A stretch of DNA of 64,000 nt, from assembly GCA_938028745.1 (NCBI GenBank), contig CALIZL010000049.1, positions 1-64,000 of the forward strand, in the 5' to 3' direction. Positions 54,116 through 63,364 of the stretch are shown in pieces. The notes beneath the pieces were generated by a model that worked only from the letters and a program-made list of their open reading frames with translations, was not told the origin of the DNA and did not search any database. Source of the stretch: an uncultured Prevotella sp. GTDB lineage: Bacteria; Bacteroidota; Bacteroidia; Bacteroidales; Bacteroidaceae. The translations under genes and the position numbers were made by a program. The first letter of the stretch is position 1; every line of letters begins with the position of its first letter.

Positions 54116-54197
54116 CAAACATCAAGGCTATCTCAACCTTTACTTCCATTCATTAACCAACCAACTCGTTTACTTGTCAACTAACAAAACAACTGTT

Positions 54198-55202
54198 ATG
54201 ACTTATACAGCACAAGATTATAAACAAGGCACCCCGAGATGGTGTCCTGGTTGCGGCGATCATTTCTTTTTAGCATCGTTGCAGAAGGCGATGGCCGACT
54301 TAGGCATCGCTCCATACGAAACAGCAGTGATTTCTGGCATCGGTTGTTCGAGCCGTTTGCCTTATTATATGAAGACTTATGCCATGCAGACCATACACGG
54401 GCGCGCGGCTGCAATCGCTACGGGGGCGAAGGTTGCTAACCCTTACCTCACCATTTGGCAGGTTAGCGGCGACGGCGACGGACTGGCCATCGGCGGAAAC
54501 CATTTTATTCACTGCCTGCGCAGAAACGTAGACATTAACATTATCTTACTAAATAACCGCATCTACGGACTAACTAAGGGTCAATACTCGCCCACTTCGC
54601 CACGCGGATTCGTGTCGAAGTCGTCGCCTTACGGAACTGTTGAAGACCCATTCCGCCCTGCCGAACTGGCATTTGGCGCACGCGGCAACTTCTTCGGACG
54701 TGCCGTGGCAACCGACAACCAAGGCGTAATGGAACTGATGAAGGCGGGACAACGCCATAAAGGAACCTCTGTTTGCGAGATTTTGCAGCACTGCGTTATC
54801 TTCAACGACGGCATCTACGACCCCGTTTACTCGTCGCCTGGCCGCAAAAGCAACGCCATTTACCTGAAACATGGCGAGAAAATGCTCTTCGGAGAGAACA
54901 ACGAGTATGGCTTGGCACAAGAAGGATTTGGGCTGAAAGTGGTGAAAGTGGGTGAAAACGGCGCAACATTAGACGATGTTTTGGTGCACGACGCACACGC
55001 CGAAGACCACACGCTGCAAATGAAACTGGCGCTAATGAACAACGAACAGGGGTTCCCTGTGGCACTAGGCATCATCCGCGACGTTGAATCGCCCACTTAC
55101 GAGGCATGTGTTGAACAGCAAATCGAGGATGTGAAAGGCCGTGCTGCCTATCATAACTTCACCGAATTGCTGGAAACGAACGACATTTGGGAGGTGAAGT
55201 AA
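54198..55202 (+). CDS. korB: 2-oxoacid:ferredoxin oxidoreductase beta subunit (KorB)
   Basis: A 334-residue thiamine-diphosphate-binding partner of KorA. The start at 54198 gives MTYTAQDYKQGTPRWCPGCG with the conserved CPGC at 16-19. The cofactor motif GDGDGLAIGGNH (91-102) leads to the RNVDINIILLNNRIYGLTKGQ segment. The chosen start excludes a palindromic stretch that could not be coding in relatives. It lies 192 bases after korA with repeats between, wider than expected for subunits of one enzyme. The fused alpha/gamma partner and KorB form the whole enzyme; ferredoxin is not encoded nearby. Confidence 0.94.
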   Translation: MTYTAQDYKQGTPRWCPGCGDHFFLASLQKAMADLGIAPYETAVISGIGCSSRLPYYMKTYAMQTIHGRAAAIATGAKVANPYLTIWQVSGDGDGLAIGGNHFIHCLRRNVDINIILLNNRIYGLTKGQYSPTSPRGFVSKSSPYGTVEDPFRPAELAFGARGNFFGRAVATDNQGVMELMKAGQRHKGTSVCEILQHCVIFNDGIYDPVYSSPGRKSNAIYLKHGEKMLFGENNEYGLAQEGFGLKVVKVGENGATLDDVLVHDAHAEDHTLQMKLALMNNEQGFPVALGIIRDVESPTYEACVEQQIEDVKGRAAYHNFTELLETNDIWEVK

Positions 55203-55233
55203 CAGCCTACTGCCTCAGAATAGAAGTTCACCC

Positions 55234-55319
55234 CCAACCCCTCTCCACGGGAAGAAGGGAGTAGTATGCTTTGTTTGCGCATGGCATACCTGCTCCCCAC
55301 TCGCCTTGGAGAGGGGCTT
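55234..55319. repeat. Inverted repeat after korB
   Basis: Arms around ACCCCTCTCCACGGGAAG and CGCCTTGGAGAGGGGCT, extended imperfectly inward to GTATGC/GCATAC. It is a plausible terminator for korAB and belongs to the CCCCTCTCC repeat family. Confidence 0.6.
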
Positions 55320-55351
55320 TGTGTTTACCCCCGATAGGTTGTTATACCGCT

Positions 55352-55513
55352 TATTATAGTGAAACAGAATTGCTTTTGGAAAGTAGTTGTTAGAAGAATG
55401 CAAGGCGTGCGTAGCATAGCATCAATACATCCTTGCGCAGAAGAGAAGCGGCACTTTTTGTTTGCTTACGATGCACCTATGACTTTCCAAACCCATTTCT
55501 GTTTCACTATAAT
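55352..55513. repeat. MITE-like inverted-repeat element, copy 2
   Basis: A 162-bp element whose ends are ATTATAGTGAAACAGAATTG and the matching inverted CTGTTTCACTATAAT. The interior keeps TTTGCTTACGATGCA as in copy 1. Confidence 0.65.
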
Positions 55514-55568
55514 TATTTTAGGTTATTCTCATCACTTCCTGTTCATCTTTCGTTTGCTTGTTAGCACC

Positions 55569-55625
55569 TTGCCTGTCTTATTTTCTTGGCGTAGTCCGCT
55601 ACGCCTTCAAGAATAAGGCAGGCAA
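55569..55625. repeat. Long hairpin element, copy 2
   Basis: TTGCCTGTCTTATT pairs with AATAAGGCAGGCAA, and GGCGTAG with CTACGCC, around the loop TCCG. It follows the MITE-like element exactly as in copy 1. Confidence 0.65.
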
Positions 55626-55884
55626 TATGCTCAACAATCAAGCGAAATCTGCGCAAGCTCAACTACCGATTTGGGTTTATCTAAACCCTTTTTGCCGTGT
55701 GCTTACACGGGTAAACAGTCTTATAAAATCGGGTTCAGATACCCCCAAACTCATGCACTTACAAGCCTCATGGCCTTACAAAGCTCACAAACACAAGACC
55801 TACGTCAGTTGGGTATTAACAACCTTCTCCCTTCCCCTTCTTATGGGGAGCGTTGTGCAGCATAGCCACTCAAAAGTTAATATA

Positions 55885-56530
55885 GTTGTTTTTATTTTAC
55901 AACTTCGCTCAAATTTTCACGCCGTTCTAGCGAAAATATCGGTTAAAAAGTAGGTAAATAGCCCCTATTTCTTGCCTGCCACGTCTTCCAACTTGTCTGT
56001 TTTTAAGAAGAAGACCTGCATTTTGCACCATTTAGCCTTTCTATTTTGGTTGCCAACTCATTTTTTTCTACGCCCAATAACTCGCTTTTAGCCCCTAAGA
56101 TGCCATTTTTTAATGGTCATTTTGCCCTTTCTAGCCATGAATTTAGTGGTTAGAAAGGGTTTTATTTATACCATTGCAGCGTATATTTATGCTTATCGTC
56201 TCGCATTTTGCAGCATTTTGCCTTGCGTTTTGCACCAAAATACCTTGCATTTTGCACCAAAACGTACTGCATTTAGCACCAAAACGCCATGCGTTTAGCA
56301 CCAAAACACCTTGCATTTAGCACCAAAACGCACTACATTTTGCAGCAAATAGCCCTAAAACTGGTGAAAATGGCGGTTGCTTTAAATATATATTCATTTT
56401 GCCGTATTCACAAACTAGCCCCTTTTTGCATCAAAACTAACCTTCGCGAGAATCGATTTTTTGCGGCCATTTGGGCGGTTGGTGAATAAAAACGCACTCA
56501 TAATGTTAAATTTCTTGCTGAAAAACAGAC
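55885..56530 (+). repeat. Dispersed ~650 bp module, copy D
   Basis: Forward copy with the end hairpin region near 55914-55938 (arms less perfect than in B and C), GGTTAAAAAGTAGGTAAATAG, GCCTTTCTATTTTGGTTGCC, the 22-bp array (56202-56355) and AACCTTCGCGAGAATCGATT at the far end. Confidence 0.85.
56202..56355 (+). repeat. 22-bp unit repeated seven times, copy D
   Basis: Seven 22-bp units over exactly 154 bases (TGCATTTTGCACCAAAACGT type). Unit number matches copies B and C although many bases differ. Confidence 0.85.
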
Positions 56531-56605
56531 ACAACTGGAGTTGAGTAGTTAGGGAGTTATGGAGTTAAGGAGTTAAGCCAAATGCCTAGGTGGCGTAGAC
56601 ATTTT

Positions 56606-56718
56606 CACTCTTTCACTCTTTCACCTTTAAAAGGGCATAGCCATTTTTTCACCTTTTCACCCTTTCACCTTTAAAAGGGCGCAGCCATTTTTTCACCTTT
56701 TCACCCTTTCACCTTTTC
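56606..56718 (-). repeat. TTTCACC minisatellite tract before the mutS stop
   Basis: Degenerate 8-9 bp units (CTTTCACCTTTTCACC) with AAAGGGCGCAGCCATTTTT spacers, reaching to within a base or two of the mutS stop. It is the reverse complement of the polA-linked tract. Confidence 0.8.
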
Positions 56719-59343
56719 TTATCCGCCCACAATCTTCTTTATGTCGTTCAGCTTATTAAGCGCTTCCATAGGCGTGAGGTTGTTGATGTCGAGACCTAGA
56801 ATCTCGTCGCGAATTTGAGAAAGTACGGGGTCGTCTAGTTGGAAAAAGCTTAGTTGCATGCCCTCGCGACTTTCGTCTAAGTGCTTAACACTGGGCTTGC
56901 TCACGGTTCCGCCCACCTGTGCGTTGTCGTTTTCAAGCTGTTTAAGCACGGTGTTAGCCCTTTTCACAATGCTTTTGGGCATTCCTGCGATGTCGGCCAC
57001 GTGTATACCAAACGAATGTTCGCTGCCTCCGCGTTCTAATCGGCGCATAAAGATAACCTTTCCGTTAAGCTCTTTCACGCTGACGTTGAAATTCTTAATG
57101 CGCTTAAAGTTCTTTTCCATCTCATTTAGTTCGTGATAATGGGTGGCAAAGAGCGTACGGGCGCGTGCTTTGGGTTGCTCGTGCAGGTATTCCACGATGG
57201 CCCAAGCAATGCTGATGCCGTCGTACGTGGACGTTCCGCGCCCCAACTCGTCGAAAAGAACCAGCGAACGGGGCGAAACATTGTTGAGAATGTTCGATGC
57301 TTCGGTCATTTCTACCATGAAAGTAGACTCGCCTTGCGCGATATTGTCGCTCGCCCCCACGCGCGTAAAGATTTTATCTACCAGTCCAACGCGCGCACTT
57401 TCGGCAGGAACAAAGCTTCCTATCTGCGCAAGTAGCACGATAAGGGCCGTTTGTCTGAGCAAAGCAGACTTACCAGCCATGTTCGGACCGGTGATAATGA
57501 TTATCTGTTGGCGCTCGGTGTCGAGTTGAATGTCGTTGGGCACGTAGTGTTCGCCCAGTGGTAGTTGCGTTTCGATAACGGGATGTCGGCCTTGGCGTAT
57601 ATCCAATGCGTCGCTATCTTCTATCACGGGGCGTACATAGCGGTTCTCTTCGGCGGTCTTGGCGAAACTAAGCAGGCAGTCGAGCCGTGCCACCACGTTG
57701 GCATTGATTTGTATTTGGGGGATAAACTCTTGCGTAGCCGTAACCAATTCGTTGAAAAGACGTTCTTCCAGCGACTGAATTTTCTCGTCGGCACCCAATA
57801 TTCGCTCCTCATATTCCTTCAATTCTTGCGTGATGTAGCGTTCGGCTTGGGCCAAAGTTTGCTTTCTAACCCACTCTTCGGGCACCTTATCCTTATACGT
57901 GTTGCGCACTTCGAGGTAGTAACCAAACACGTTGTTGTAGCCAATTTTAAGGCTACTGATGCCTGTTGCCTCGGCTTCGCGTTGCTGAATGTCGATGAGG
58001 AAATCGCGTCCGCCACGCGATATGTTGCGTAGTTCGTCTAGTTCAGGACTAAACCCCTCGGCAATAACGTTGCCGCGATTCACAACCAGTGGCGGGTCGG
58101 GTTGTATTTCGTTTTCAATTCTGTCGCGCAAACTTTCGCAAAGGTTCATTTGTTCGCCTATCTGGCGTATCGTTTCATTGTCGGCCTCCAAGCAAGCAAT
58201 CTTCAATGGCTGTATGGCTAGCAGCGCATTCTTAAGCTGAACCATCTCGCGGGGCGACACACGGCCAACGGCAACCTTCGAAATGATGCGTTCAAGGTCG
58301 CCAATGCGGTGCAGTTGCTCATCGAGTAGGGTGCGAAATTCGGGGTAACGGAAGATATAGTCCACCACATCGAGTCGTTGTTCGATGGGCTTAACCTCTT
58401 TCAGTGGGAACACCAGCCATCGTCTTAGCAAGCGGCCGCCCATTGCCGTTACGGTTCGGTCCACCACATCGAGCAGCGATGCACCGTCTTCTTGCATGGG
58501 TTGTATCAGTTCGAGCGACCGAATGGTGAACTTATCTAGTCGTACATAGCGGTCTTCTTCTATGAGTGCCAGCGAGGTTACGTGTCCGATATTGGTGTGT
58601 TGCGTAATCTCTAAGTACTGCATGATGGCGCCAGCGGCCACCACTCCGCTTTGAACATGCTCAACTCCAAAGCCTTTTAGGTTCTTCGTTCCAAAGTGTT
58701 TAAGCAGTTTTTGGCGCGCCGTTTGTTCGGTAAACACCCAATCATCTAGTTCGAATACAATGTGTTTGTTGCCAAAATAGCGTTCAAAGTCCTTCTTGTG
58801 GTTGCGTTCGTACAGCACTTCCTTGGGTGCAAAGCTGCCCAGAAGCTTTTCTACATAGTCGAACGAGCCTTGTCCGGTGATAAATTCGCCCGTAGAAATG
58901 TCGAGAAAAGCCACGCCGCAAGCCGTTTTCCCAAAGTGAACGGCTGCCAAGAAGTTGTTTTCCTTATAGTTAAGTACGGTGTCGCCCATTGCCACTCCTG
59001 GCGTAACCAGTTCGGTTATGCCGCGTTTCACGAGCGTTTTCGTTAGTTTGGGGTCTTCCAGTTGGTCGCATATAGCCACGCGTTTGCCCGCCCTGATGAG
59101 CTTAGGCAGATAGGTGTCGAGCGCATGATGGGGAAAACCGGCCATCTCTGTGGCATCTGTATTGCCTTTGTTGTTGCGTTTGGTGAGGGTAATTCCCAGC
59201 ACGCGCGATGCCTCTACGGCATCTTCGCTGTATGTTTCGTAGAAGTCGCCGCAACGGAAAAGCAACAAGGCATCGGGATGTTTGGCCTTGAAAGAGTAGA
59301 ATTGCTTCATCATGGGGGTTAATCCCTGATCGTTTTGCGCCAT
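56719..59343 (-). CDS. mutS: DNA mismatch repair protein MutS
   Basis: An 874-residue MutS1. The mismatch-contact motif (FxE within GDFYETYSEDAV, near residue 32-40) is present. The clamp and lever domains span about 260-570. The ATPase has Walker A GPNMAGKSALLRQ and the signature block LFDELGRGTSTYDGISIAWA, followed by FATHYHELNEME. The size is normal. It is followed immediately, as polA is, by GGTGAAAAGG-type minisatellites when read in its own direction. Confidence 0.97.
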   Translation of the reverse strand: MAQNDQGLTPMMKQFYSFKAKHPDALLLFRCGDFYETYSEDAVEASRVLGITLTKRNNKGNTDATEMAGFPHHALDTYLPKLIRAGKRVAICDQLEDPKLTKTLVKRGITELVTPGVAMGDTVLNYKENNFLAAVHFGKTACGVAFLDISTGEFITGQGSFDYVEKLLGSFAPKEVLYERNHKKDFERYFGNKHIVFELDDWVFTEQTARQKLLKHFGTKNLKGFGVEHVQSGVVAAGAIMQYLEITQHTNIGHVTSLALIEEDRYVRLDKFTIRSLELIQPMQEDGASLLDVVDRTVTAMGGRLLRRWLVFPLKEVKPIEQRLDVVDYIFRYPEFRTLLDEQLHRIGDLERIISKVAVGRVSPREMVQLKNALLAIQPLKIACLEADNETIRQIGEQMNLCESLRDRIENEIQPDPPLVVNRGNVIAEGFSPELDELRNISRGGRDFLIDIQQREAEATGISSLKIGYNNVFGYYLEVRNTYKDKVPEEWVRKQTLAQAERYITQELKEYEERILGADEKIQSLEERLFNELVTATQEFIPQIQINANVVARLDCLLSFAKTAEENRYVRPVIEDSDALDIRQGRHPVIETQLPLGEHYVPNDIQLDTERQQIIIITGPNMAGKSALLRQTALIVLLAQIGSFVPAESARVGLVDKIFTRVGASDNIAQGESTFMVEMTEASNILNNVSPRSLVLFDELGRGTSTYDGISIAWAIVEYLHEQPKARARTLFATHYHELNEMEKNFKRIKNFNVSVKELNGKVIFMRRLERGGSEHSFGIHVADIAGMPKSIVKRANTVLKQLENDNAQVGGTVSKPSVKHLDESREGMQLSFFQLDDPVLSQIRDEILGLDINNLTPMEALNKLNDIKKIVGG

Positions 59344-59472
59344 TGTATGGGTGGTTTTTTATTTGTTGTATTGCTTTTCTGGGGTTCAGTTTGTTCTGAC
59401 AAACCCTTGTTGTCCTCCTGTTTGTAGGTCTTTTTGCGGCCTAGTTGTTCCTTGTTTATGGCCCAGCATTCT

Positions 59473-60288
59473 TTATTTCTCGGTCGAAGAAACGGCACTT
59501 CGCAGCCCTTTCATGCCCACAACAAAAGCCTTGGCACTGCCGAATTTAAGGTTCATGTCTATGCGAACAGGAACGTGGTTGCTGTCGTCGGTAACGAAGA
59601 AACGGGCAATTTCCTTGGGCTTTCTATTGGGTTTGCGCTCGATGTAGGCCAGTTCCAGGCAACGATACTTCACGCCATCGTCTCCTTTAACCACCGTTTT
59701 GCCGTTATATCTAAGCGTTGCAGGAATAAAACCATCGCCTTCGGCCACGGTAAAAGGTATTTCGTTGCCGCTTTTCCAGCCTTCGGGGTTGAACGAACGC
59801 GCCCTAAGAAAGATGTTCATCATGTCGAAAACGCATTCGTCTAGCGTGCGATTGTCCCACAGATGGTTTCCATCGTGGGTTAAGCAGTGCTGTTTAATGT
59901 GGCACTTGCTGCCGTCGGGATAGCTGTAAAACACCTCGTCTACGGTGTACCGGCTGCCTTCGCGTGCGCCTTTTCGGTAGTAAAGCGGTGCCATATCGAG
60001 CGACGAATAACACATAAGTGTGTCGCGGAGTACGAAGAAATGGTCTACTTTGCTGTTTCCACGCGTGATGAGGCTGCCCCGATAGGCAGGCTTGCCGCCG
60101 TAAACGCTTTGTACTACCGACATAGAAGCCGTGCCAGCCTTCACCCAAACAAACTTCCAGTTGTAGTAAAGATTGTATGTGAGAAACTCGCCCGACTTAA
60201 AAGCGGTGTTCCGAAATGTGCATTGTGCCTGCATTTGTGCGGTCATCAGTAGCGCAACCAGCACTAGTGCCAACTTTATCTTCTTCAT
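59473..60288 (-). CDS. DUF3108 family exported protein
   Basis: A 271-residue protein with a signal peptide (1 to about 21, QMQAQ). The N-terminal GEFLTYNLYYNWKFVWVKAGTA and a central block GNEIPFTVAEGDG, followed by YRCLELAYIERKP, fit the DUF3108 family of periplasmic or outer-membrane beta proteins. Family function is unknown. It is downstream of a large Ig-like lipoprotein in the same direction (189-base gap), an association common in this phylum. Confidence 0.82.
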   Translation of the reverse strand: MKKIKLALVLVALLMTAQMQAQCTFRNTAFKSGEFLTYNLYYNWKFVWVKAGTASMSVVQSVYGGKPAYRGSLITRGNSKVDHFFVLRDTLMCYSSLDMAPLYYRKGAREGSRYTVDEVFYSYPDGSKCHIKQHCLTHDGNHLWDNRTLDECVFDMMNIFLRARSFNPEGWKSGNEIPFTVAEGDGFIPATLRYNGKTVVKGDDGVKYRCLELAYIERKPNRKPKEIARFFVTDDSNHVPVRIDMNLKFGSAKAFVVGMKGLRSAVSSTEK

Positions 60289-60477
60289 CTCGTTAGGTCT
60301 TTTATGTGCGATGTGCTGCCCTTTGGCTTTGCATCGCGGGTTATTTATATGGTGAAAGGGCTCTTGACGCTTCCCCTTTTTCTTGTTTCATTATGTGTTT
60401 ACGCCCCGTTTTCTGCATGCGCTGTGTAGCCATTTGCAGTTCGGGGCGCTATATCCTTAGCCTTTTGGCTACGACAC

Positions 60478-62514
60478 TTATTTCAAATCGGGCGGTAGGG
60501 GTATGCCCAATTCCAGTGCACGTTCCCTGTTTCGGCGTTTGATGCTCTTGCCTTTATCGGGCTTTTGCTTGGTAATCTTGCCAGGCTTTTGCTCGTTCAG
60601 CGGTTTGGCTGTGGGGTTCCAGGTGCGTGTGGCATCCCAATTGGCCTTGCATTCTATTTCTTCGGGGAAGTAATACACCGTTTCGGGTTCTTCTCCGCGA
60701 TAGAAATCGCCCGTGTCCCATCGTCCGTTTCCGTTTCGGTCTACGAACAAACGCAGGTAATAGGTTGCGGGTTGCAGGTAGTAGAAGTTGGCCGTACCAG
60801 CTAAGGCGCGTGTTTGTTTCACCACACCATCTTGCTCGTTGAGCAGCTGAACCACCACATTAGAGTCGGTAAGCGCAGTAAGCGATACGGCGAGTGTGGC
60901 AAACTCCTTGTCTTCTCTTACCTTAAAGCCTTGCTTTATCTTGCCCGACGTGGTTCCGTAGATGTCGGTGAGTGCCAACGAGTCGAGTTCAAAGCTGTAT
61001 TCCACGCCTGGTTTCCACTCGGCTTGCAGCTCCAACCACCGTTTGTGCAAGAGATTGGTTCCTACGGGTGCCAAACTGTCGCCCCCCTCGCGCACCCTAA
61101 TCCTGTAACGGGCCTCATACCACAGCGTGTCGCGCTTGCTGTAAAGGTGTATTTTTGTCGAATCAAGACTTTGCAAAGGCGTTGGCAACTCTATTCGCAC
61201 GTTCTCGTCGGGAGCGATGCTGTTGTTCACCTTCACTTCCACCTTCAACGCCTCGGGGCGCATTATCGTTTCAAACGGTTCTCCTTTCTTTTGCGCCTTG
61301 TCTTGTGCCTTCTTCCATTCCTCCGCTTTCTTTTGCTTTTCTTTCAGCCTTTTGGCGTAAGGCGTTTTCGCAAGAACCTCTATCGTATCCTGTTTCATGC
61401 GCAGTTGCCCCGTGGTGTCTGTGCTCCAATATTGCATCTGCATGCGCAGCGTGTCTTGGTTAATCAGCGCAGAGTCTTTAATCCAATAGGTTATGGTGTC
61501 TTTCTTAGCCGTGGGCATTACGATGAACGCGCGCTCGGCATTGTTGAAGTTCAGTCCGCGCAGAATAGGAAGTTCGTTGTTGCCAGCCGTAAACACCAGC
61601 GAGAAACACTCGGGCAGTGTTCGTTCGGCCTTAGTGAAAAAGCGGTCGGTTTGTACATGTGTAAACGCGCGCAGCATGATATTGTCGGGTAAGAAGTGCG
61701 TGTAGCTAACACGCGAGATGGAATCGATGCGCAACGAGTCGCGCCAAAGCGTGTCTTGCCGCACATCGGGTTTCGACGAAGGTACGATAATCTCGCGGTT
61801 AAAGGCCATTTCTTCGCCTTTCTGCGTGAGGTGGTAGTCGCCGTCTACATCTTGCAGCGCATAAACGCGATACTTTCCGGGTGCGATGCCGCGTATAACG
61901 AAGCGTCCGCGCCCGTCGGTTTTGGCCACGCGCTGCATGGGTTGGGTACGAAACGCACTATCGGCAAGGTTAGCGTACAGTCCCACCAGTATTCCTTTCA
62001 CCGGTTCTAGGTTTTCGGCGGCAAGAACCCACCCGCTCACCTCCATCGTGTCGATATGTTCGCCCGTAGAGAAACTATATGTATAGTTTCCCAAGGGGTT
62101 GCCTTCGTTGTTGTCGGTTATGGCGTCAGAAAAGTCCACTGTGTACGTGGTGTTAGCTTTGAGCGAGTCTTTCAGTTCGATGTCGATGCTTTTTCCGCCT
62201 GCCTTTATGTCGGGCGATTCCAGCTGTGGAGGTGAAACCACTACGTTTTCCGTGGCGTTTTCTATCTTGATAAATTCGTTAAAGCGTATGTGTAGCTTTC
62301 TAGTCTTCACGCCAGTGGCCTTTTCTGTGGGCGATGCACCCACCACTCGGGGCGGTGTTTCGTCGTACCAGCCCCCATCGGGGTTGCCCATTCGGGCGCA
62401 AGCGGCCACTAATGCAAGTGTAAATAGCAACAGGGCGAAACGGCACAATTGCCAGTTAAGTCTGCTTGTGCGTTGCGTGGTGTGCGCCTTGTCCATATTG
62501 TAGCGTTCCTTCAT
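60478..62514 (-). CDS. Ig-like (Big_5) domain lipoprotein
   Basis: A 678-residue lipoprotein. The signal sequence ends VAAC (C39 from the first ATG); the second ATG (M7) gives a more usual length. An Ig-like Big_5-type domain follows (about 50-155: TPPRVVGASPTEKATGVKTR; LHIRFNEFIKIENA; NTTYTVDFSDAITDNNEGN). Next comes a carboxypeptidase-regulatory-like domain (VSGWVLAAENLEPVKGILVGLYAN to GKYRVYALQDVDGDY). The middle has a charged KEKQKKAEEWKKAQDKAQ helix. The C-terminus is very basic (GKITKQKPDKGKSIKRRNRE). It has no enzymatic motif and probably binds or scaffolds at the envelope. It is upstream of the DUF3108 gene. Confidence 0.82.
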   Translation of the reverse strand: MKERYNMDKAHTTQRTSRLNWQLCRFALLLFTLALVAACARMGNPDGGWYDETPPRVVGASPTEKATGVKTRKLHIRFNEFIKIENATENVVVSPPQLESPDIKAGGKSIDIELKDSLKANTTYTVDFSDAITDNNEGNPLGNYTYSFSTGEHIDTMEVSGWVLAAENLEPVKGILVGLYANLADSAFRTQPMQRVAKTDGRGRFVIRGIAPGKYRVYALQDVDGDYHLTQKGEEMAFNREIIVPSSKPDVRQDTLWRDSLRIDSISRVSYTHFLPDNIMLRAFTHVQTDRFFTKAERTLPECFSLVFTAGNNELPILRGLNFNNAERAFIVMPTAKKDTITYWIKDSALINQDTLRMQMQYWSTDTTGQLRMKQDTIEVLAKTPYAKRLKEKQKKAEEWKKAQDKAQKKGEPFETIMRPEALKVEVKVNNSIAPDENVRIELPTPLQSLDSTKIHLYSKRDTLWYEARYRIRVREGGDSLAPVGTNLLHKRWLELQAEWKPGVEYSFELDSLALTDIYGTTSGKIKQGFKVREDKEFATLAVSLTALTDSNVVVQLLNEQDGVVKQTRALAGTANFYYLQPATYYLRLFVDRNGNGRWDTGDFYRGEEPETVYYFPEEIECKANWDATRTWNPTAKPLNEQKPGKITKQKPDKGKSIKRRNRERALELGIPLPPDLK

Positions 62515-63091
62515 ATTTCCTTTTTACCTGCTGTTGCTTATTTGCACATTACTTTATTGTGGTGTTCGCACCTTTAATATATGGCTTTGCCTCGTTGCAT
62601 GCAAGGGCTAAACCTTGGTTATATGTAGGCGTGCGGCCAACGTGTGCATTGTTGTCGTTACTGTTATGCGTAGGTGTATACGGCTCGCAGCGTGCAAGCA
62701 AGCCTGCACCGTTGCGAGTAACGGTTGCCCATAACGCCGCTTATGCCAGCATTTAGCCTGTATTCCTTGTGTAAACGGCATAATTGGGCCGTTGGCAAAG
62801 TTAGTAATAAAAAATGGAATATGGCTTTGTTGTTAGGGAATATTTGGATTTTAAACAGGCTATGCCCCACGGCTAGGGCTTAAGGAGTTAAGGAGTTATG
62901 GAGTTAAGGAGTTAAGCCAAATGCCTAGGTGGCATTACATTTAAGGAGTTAAGGAGTTAAGGAGTTACGGAGTTATGGAGTTACGGAGTTATGGAGTTAC
63001 GGAGTTAAGCCAAATGCCTAGGTGGCGTTACATTTAGGGGGTTAAGTAGTTGTGGAGTTATGGAGTTAAGCCAAATGCCTAGGTGGAGCAA

Positions 63092-63275
63092 CCATCTTTT
63101 CATTCTTTCACCTTTTCACCTTTAAGAGGGCGTTAGCCATCTTTTCACCTTTTCACCCTTTCCCCCTTTCACCTTTAAAAGTGCGCAGCCATCTTTTCAC
63201 CTTTTCACCCTTTCACCTTTAAAAGTGCGCAGCCATCTTTTCACCTTTTCACTTTTTCACCCTTTCACCTTTATG
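63092..63275 (-). repeat. TTTCACC minisatellite tract
   Basis: Several CTTTTCACCCTTTCACC runs separated by AAGTGCGCAGCCATC. The sense is the same as the tract before mutS and opposite to the tracts left of the candidate origin. Confidence 0.8.
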
Positions 63276-63319
63276 GGTGATTTAACACACCATGATATTG
63301 CGGTGTCAACGAAATTTAT

Positions 63320-63327
63320 TACATTTG
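63320..63327 (+). promoter_or_regulatory. -7 box for the small membrane protein gene
   Basis: TACATTTG, a TAnnTTTG match, 38 bases before the start codon at 63365. Confidence 0.55.
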
Positions 63328-63364
63328 CAATGTATTGTTTCATCTGTATTTAAGTTGAACGGCA

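Larger units (their letters stand above)
55203..56718. other. Gene-free 1.5 kb with stacked repeat elements
   Basis: No credible gene. In order it holds an inverted repeat (55234-55319), a MITE-like element (55352-55513), a long hairpin (55569-55625), module copy D (55885-56530), AGTTATGGAGTTAAGGAGTT words with AAGCCAAATGCCTAGGTGGC (near 56575), and TTTCACC minisatellites up to the mutS stop. Confidence 0.75.
62515..63364. other. Repeat-rich gap with a promoter at its end
   Basis: No gene. Bases 62880-63080 repeat AAGGAGTTATGGAGTTAAGG words with AAGCCAAATGCCTAGGTGG three times. Bases 63092-63275 are TTTCACC minisatellites with GCGCAGCCATCTTTTCACC spacers. A -7 box (TACATTTG, 63320-63327) serves the next gene. 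Confidence 0.75.
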
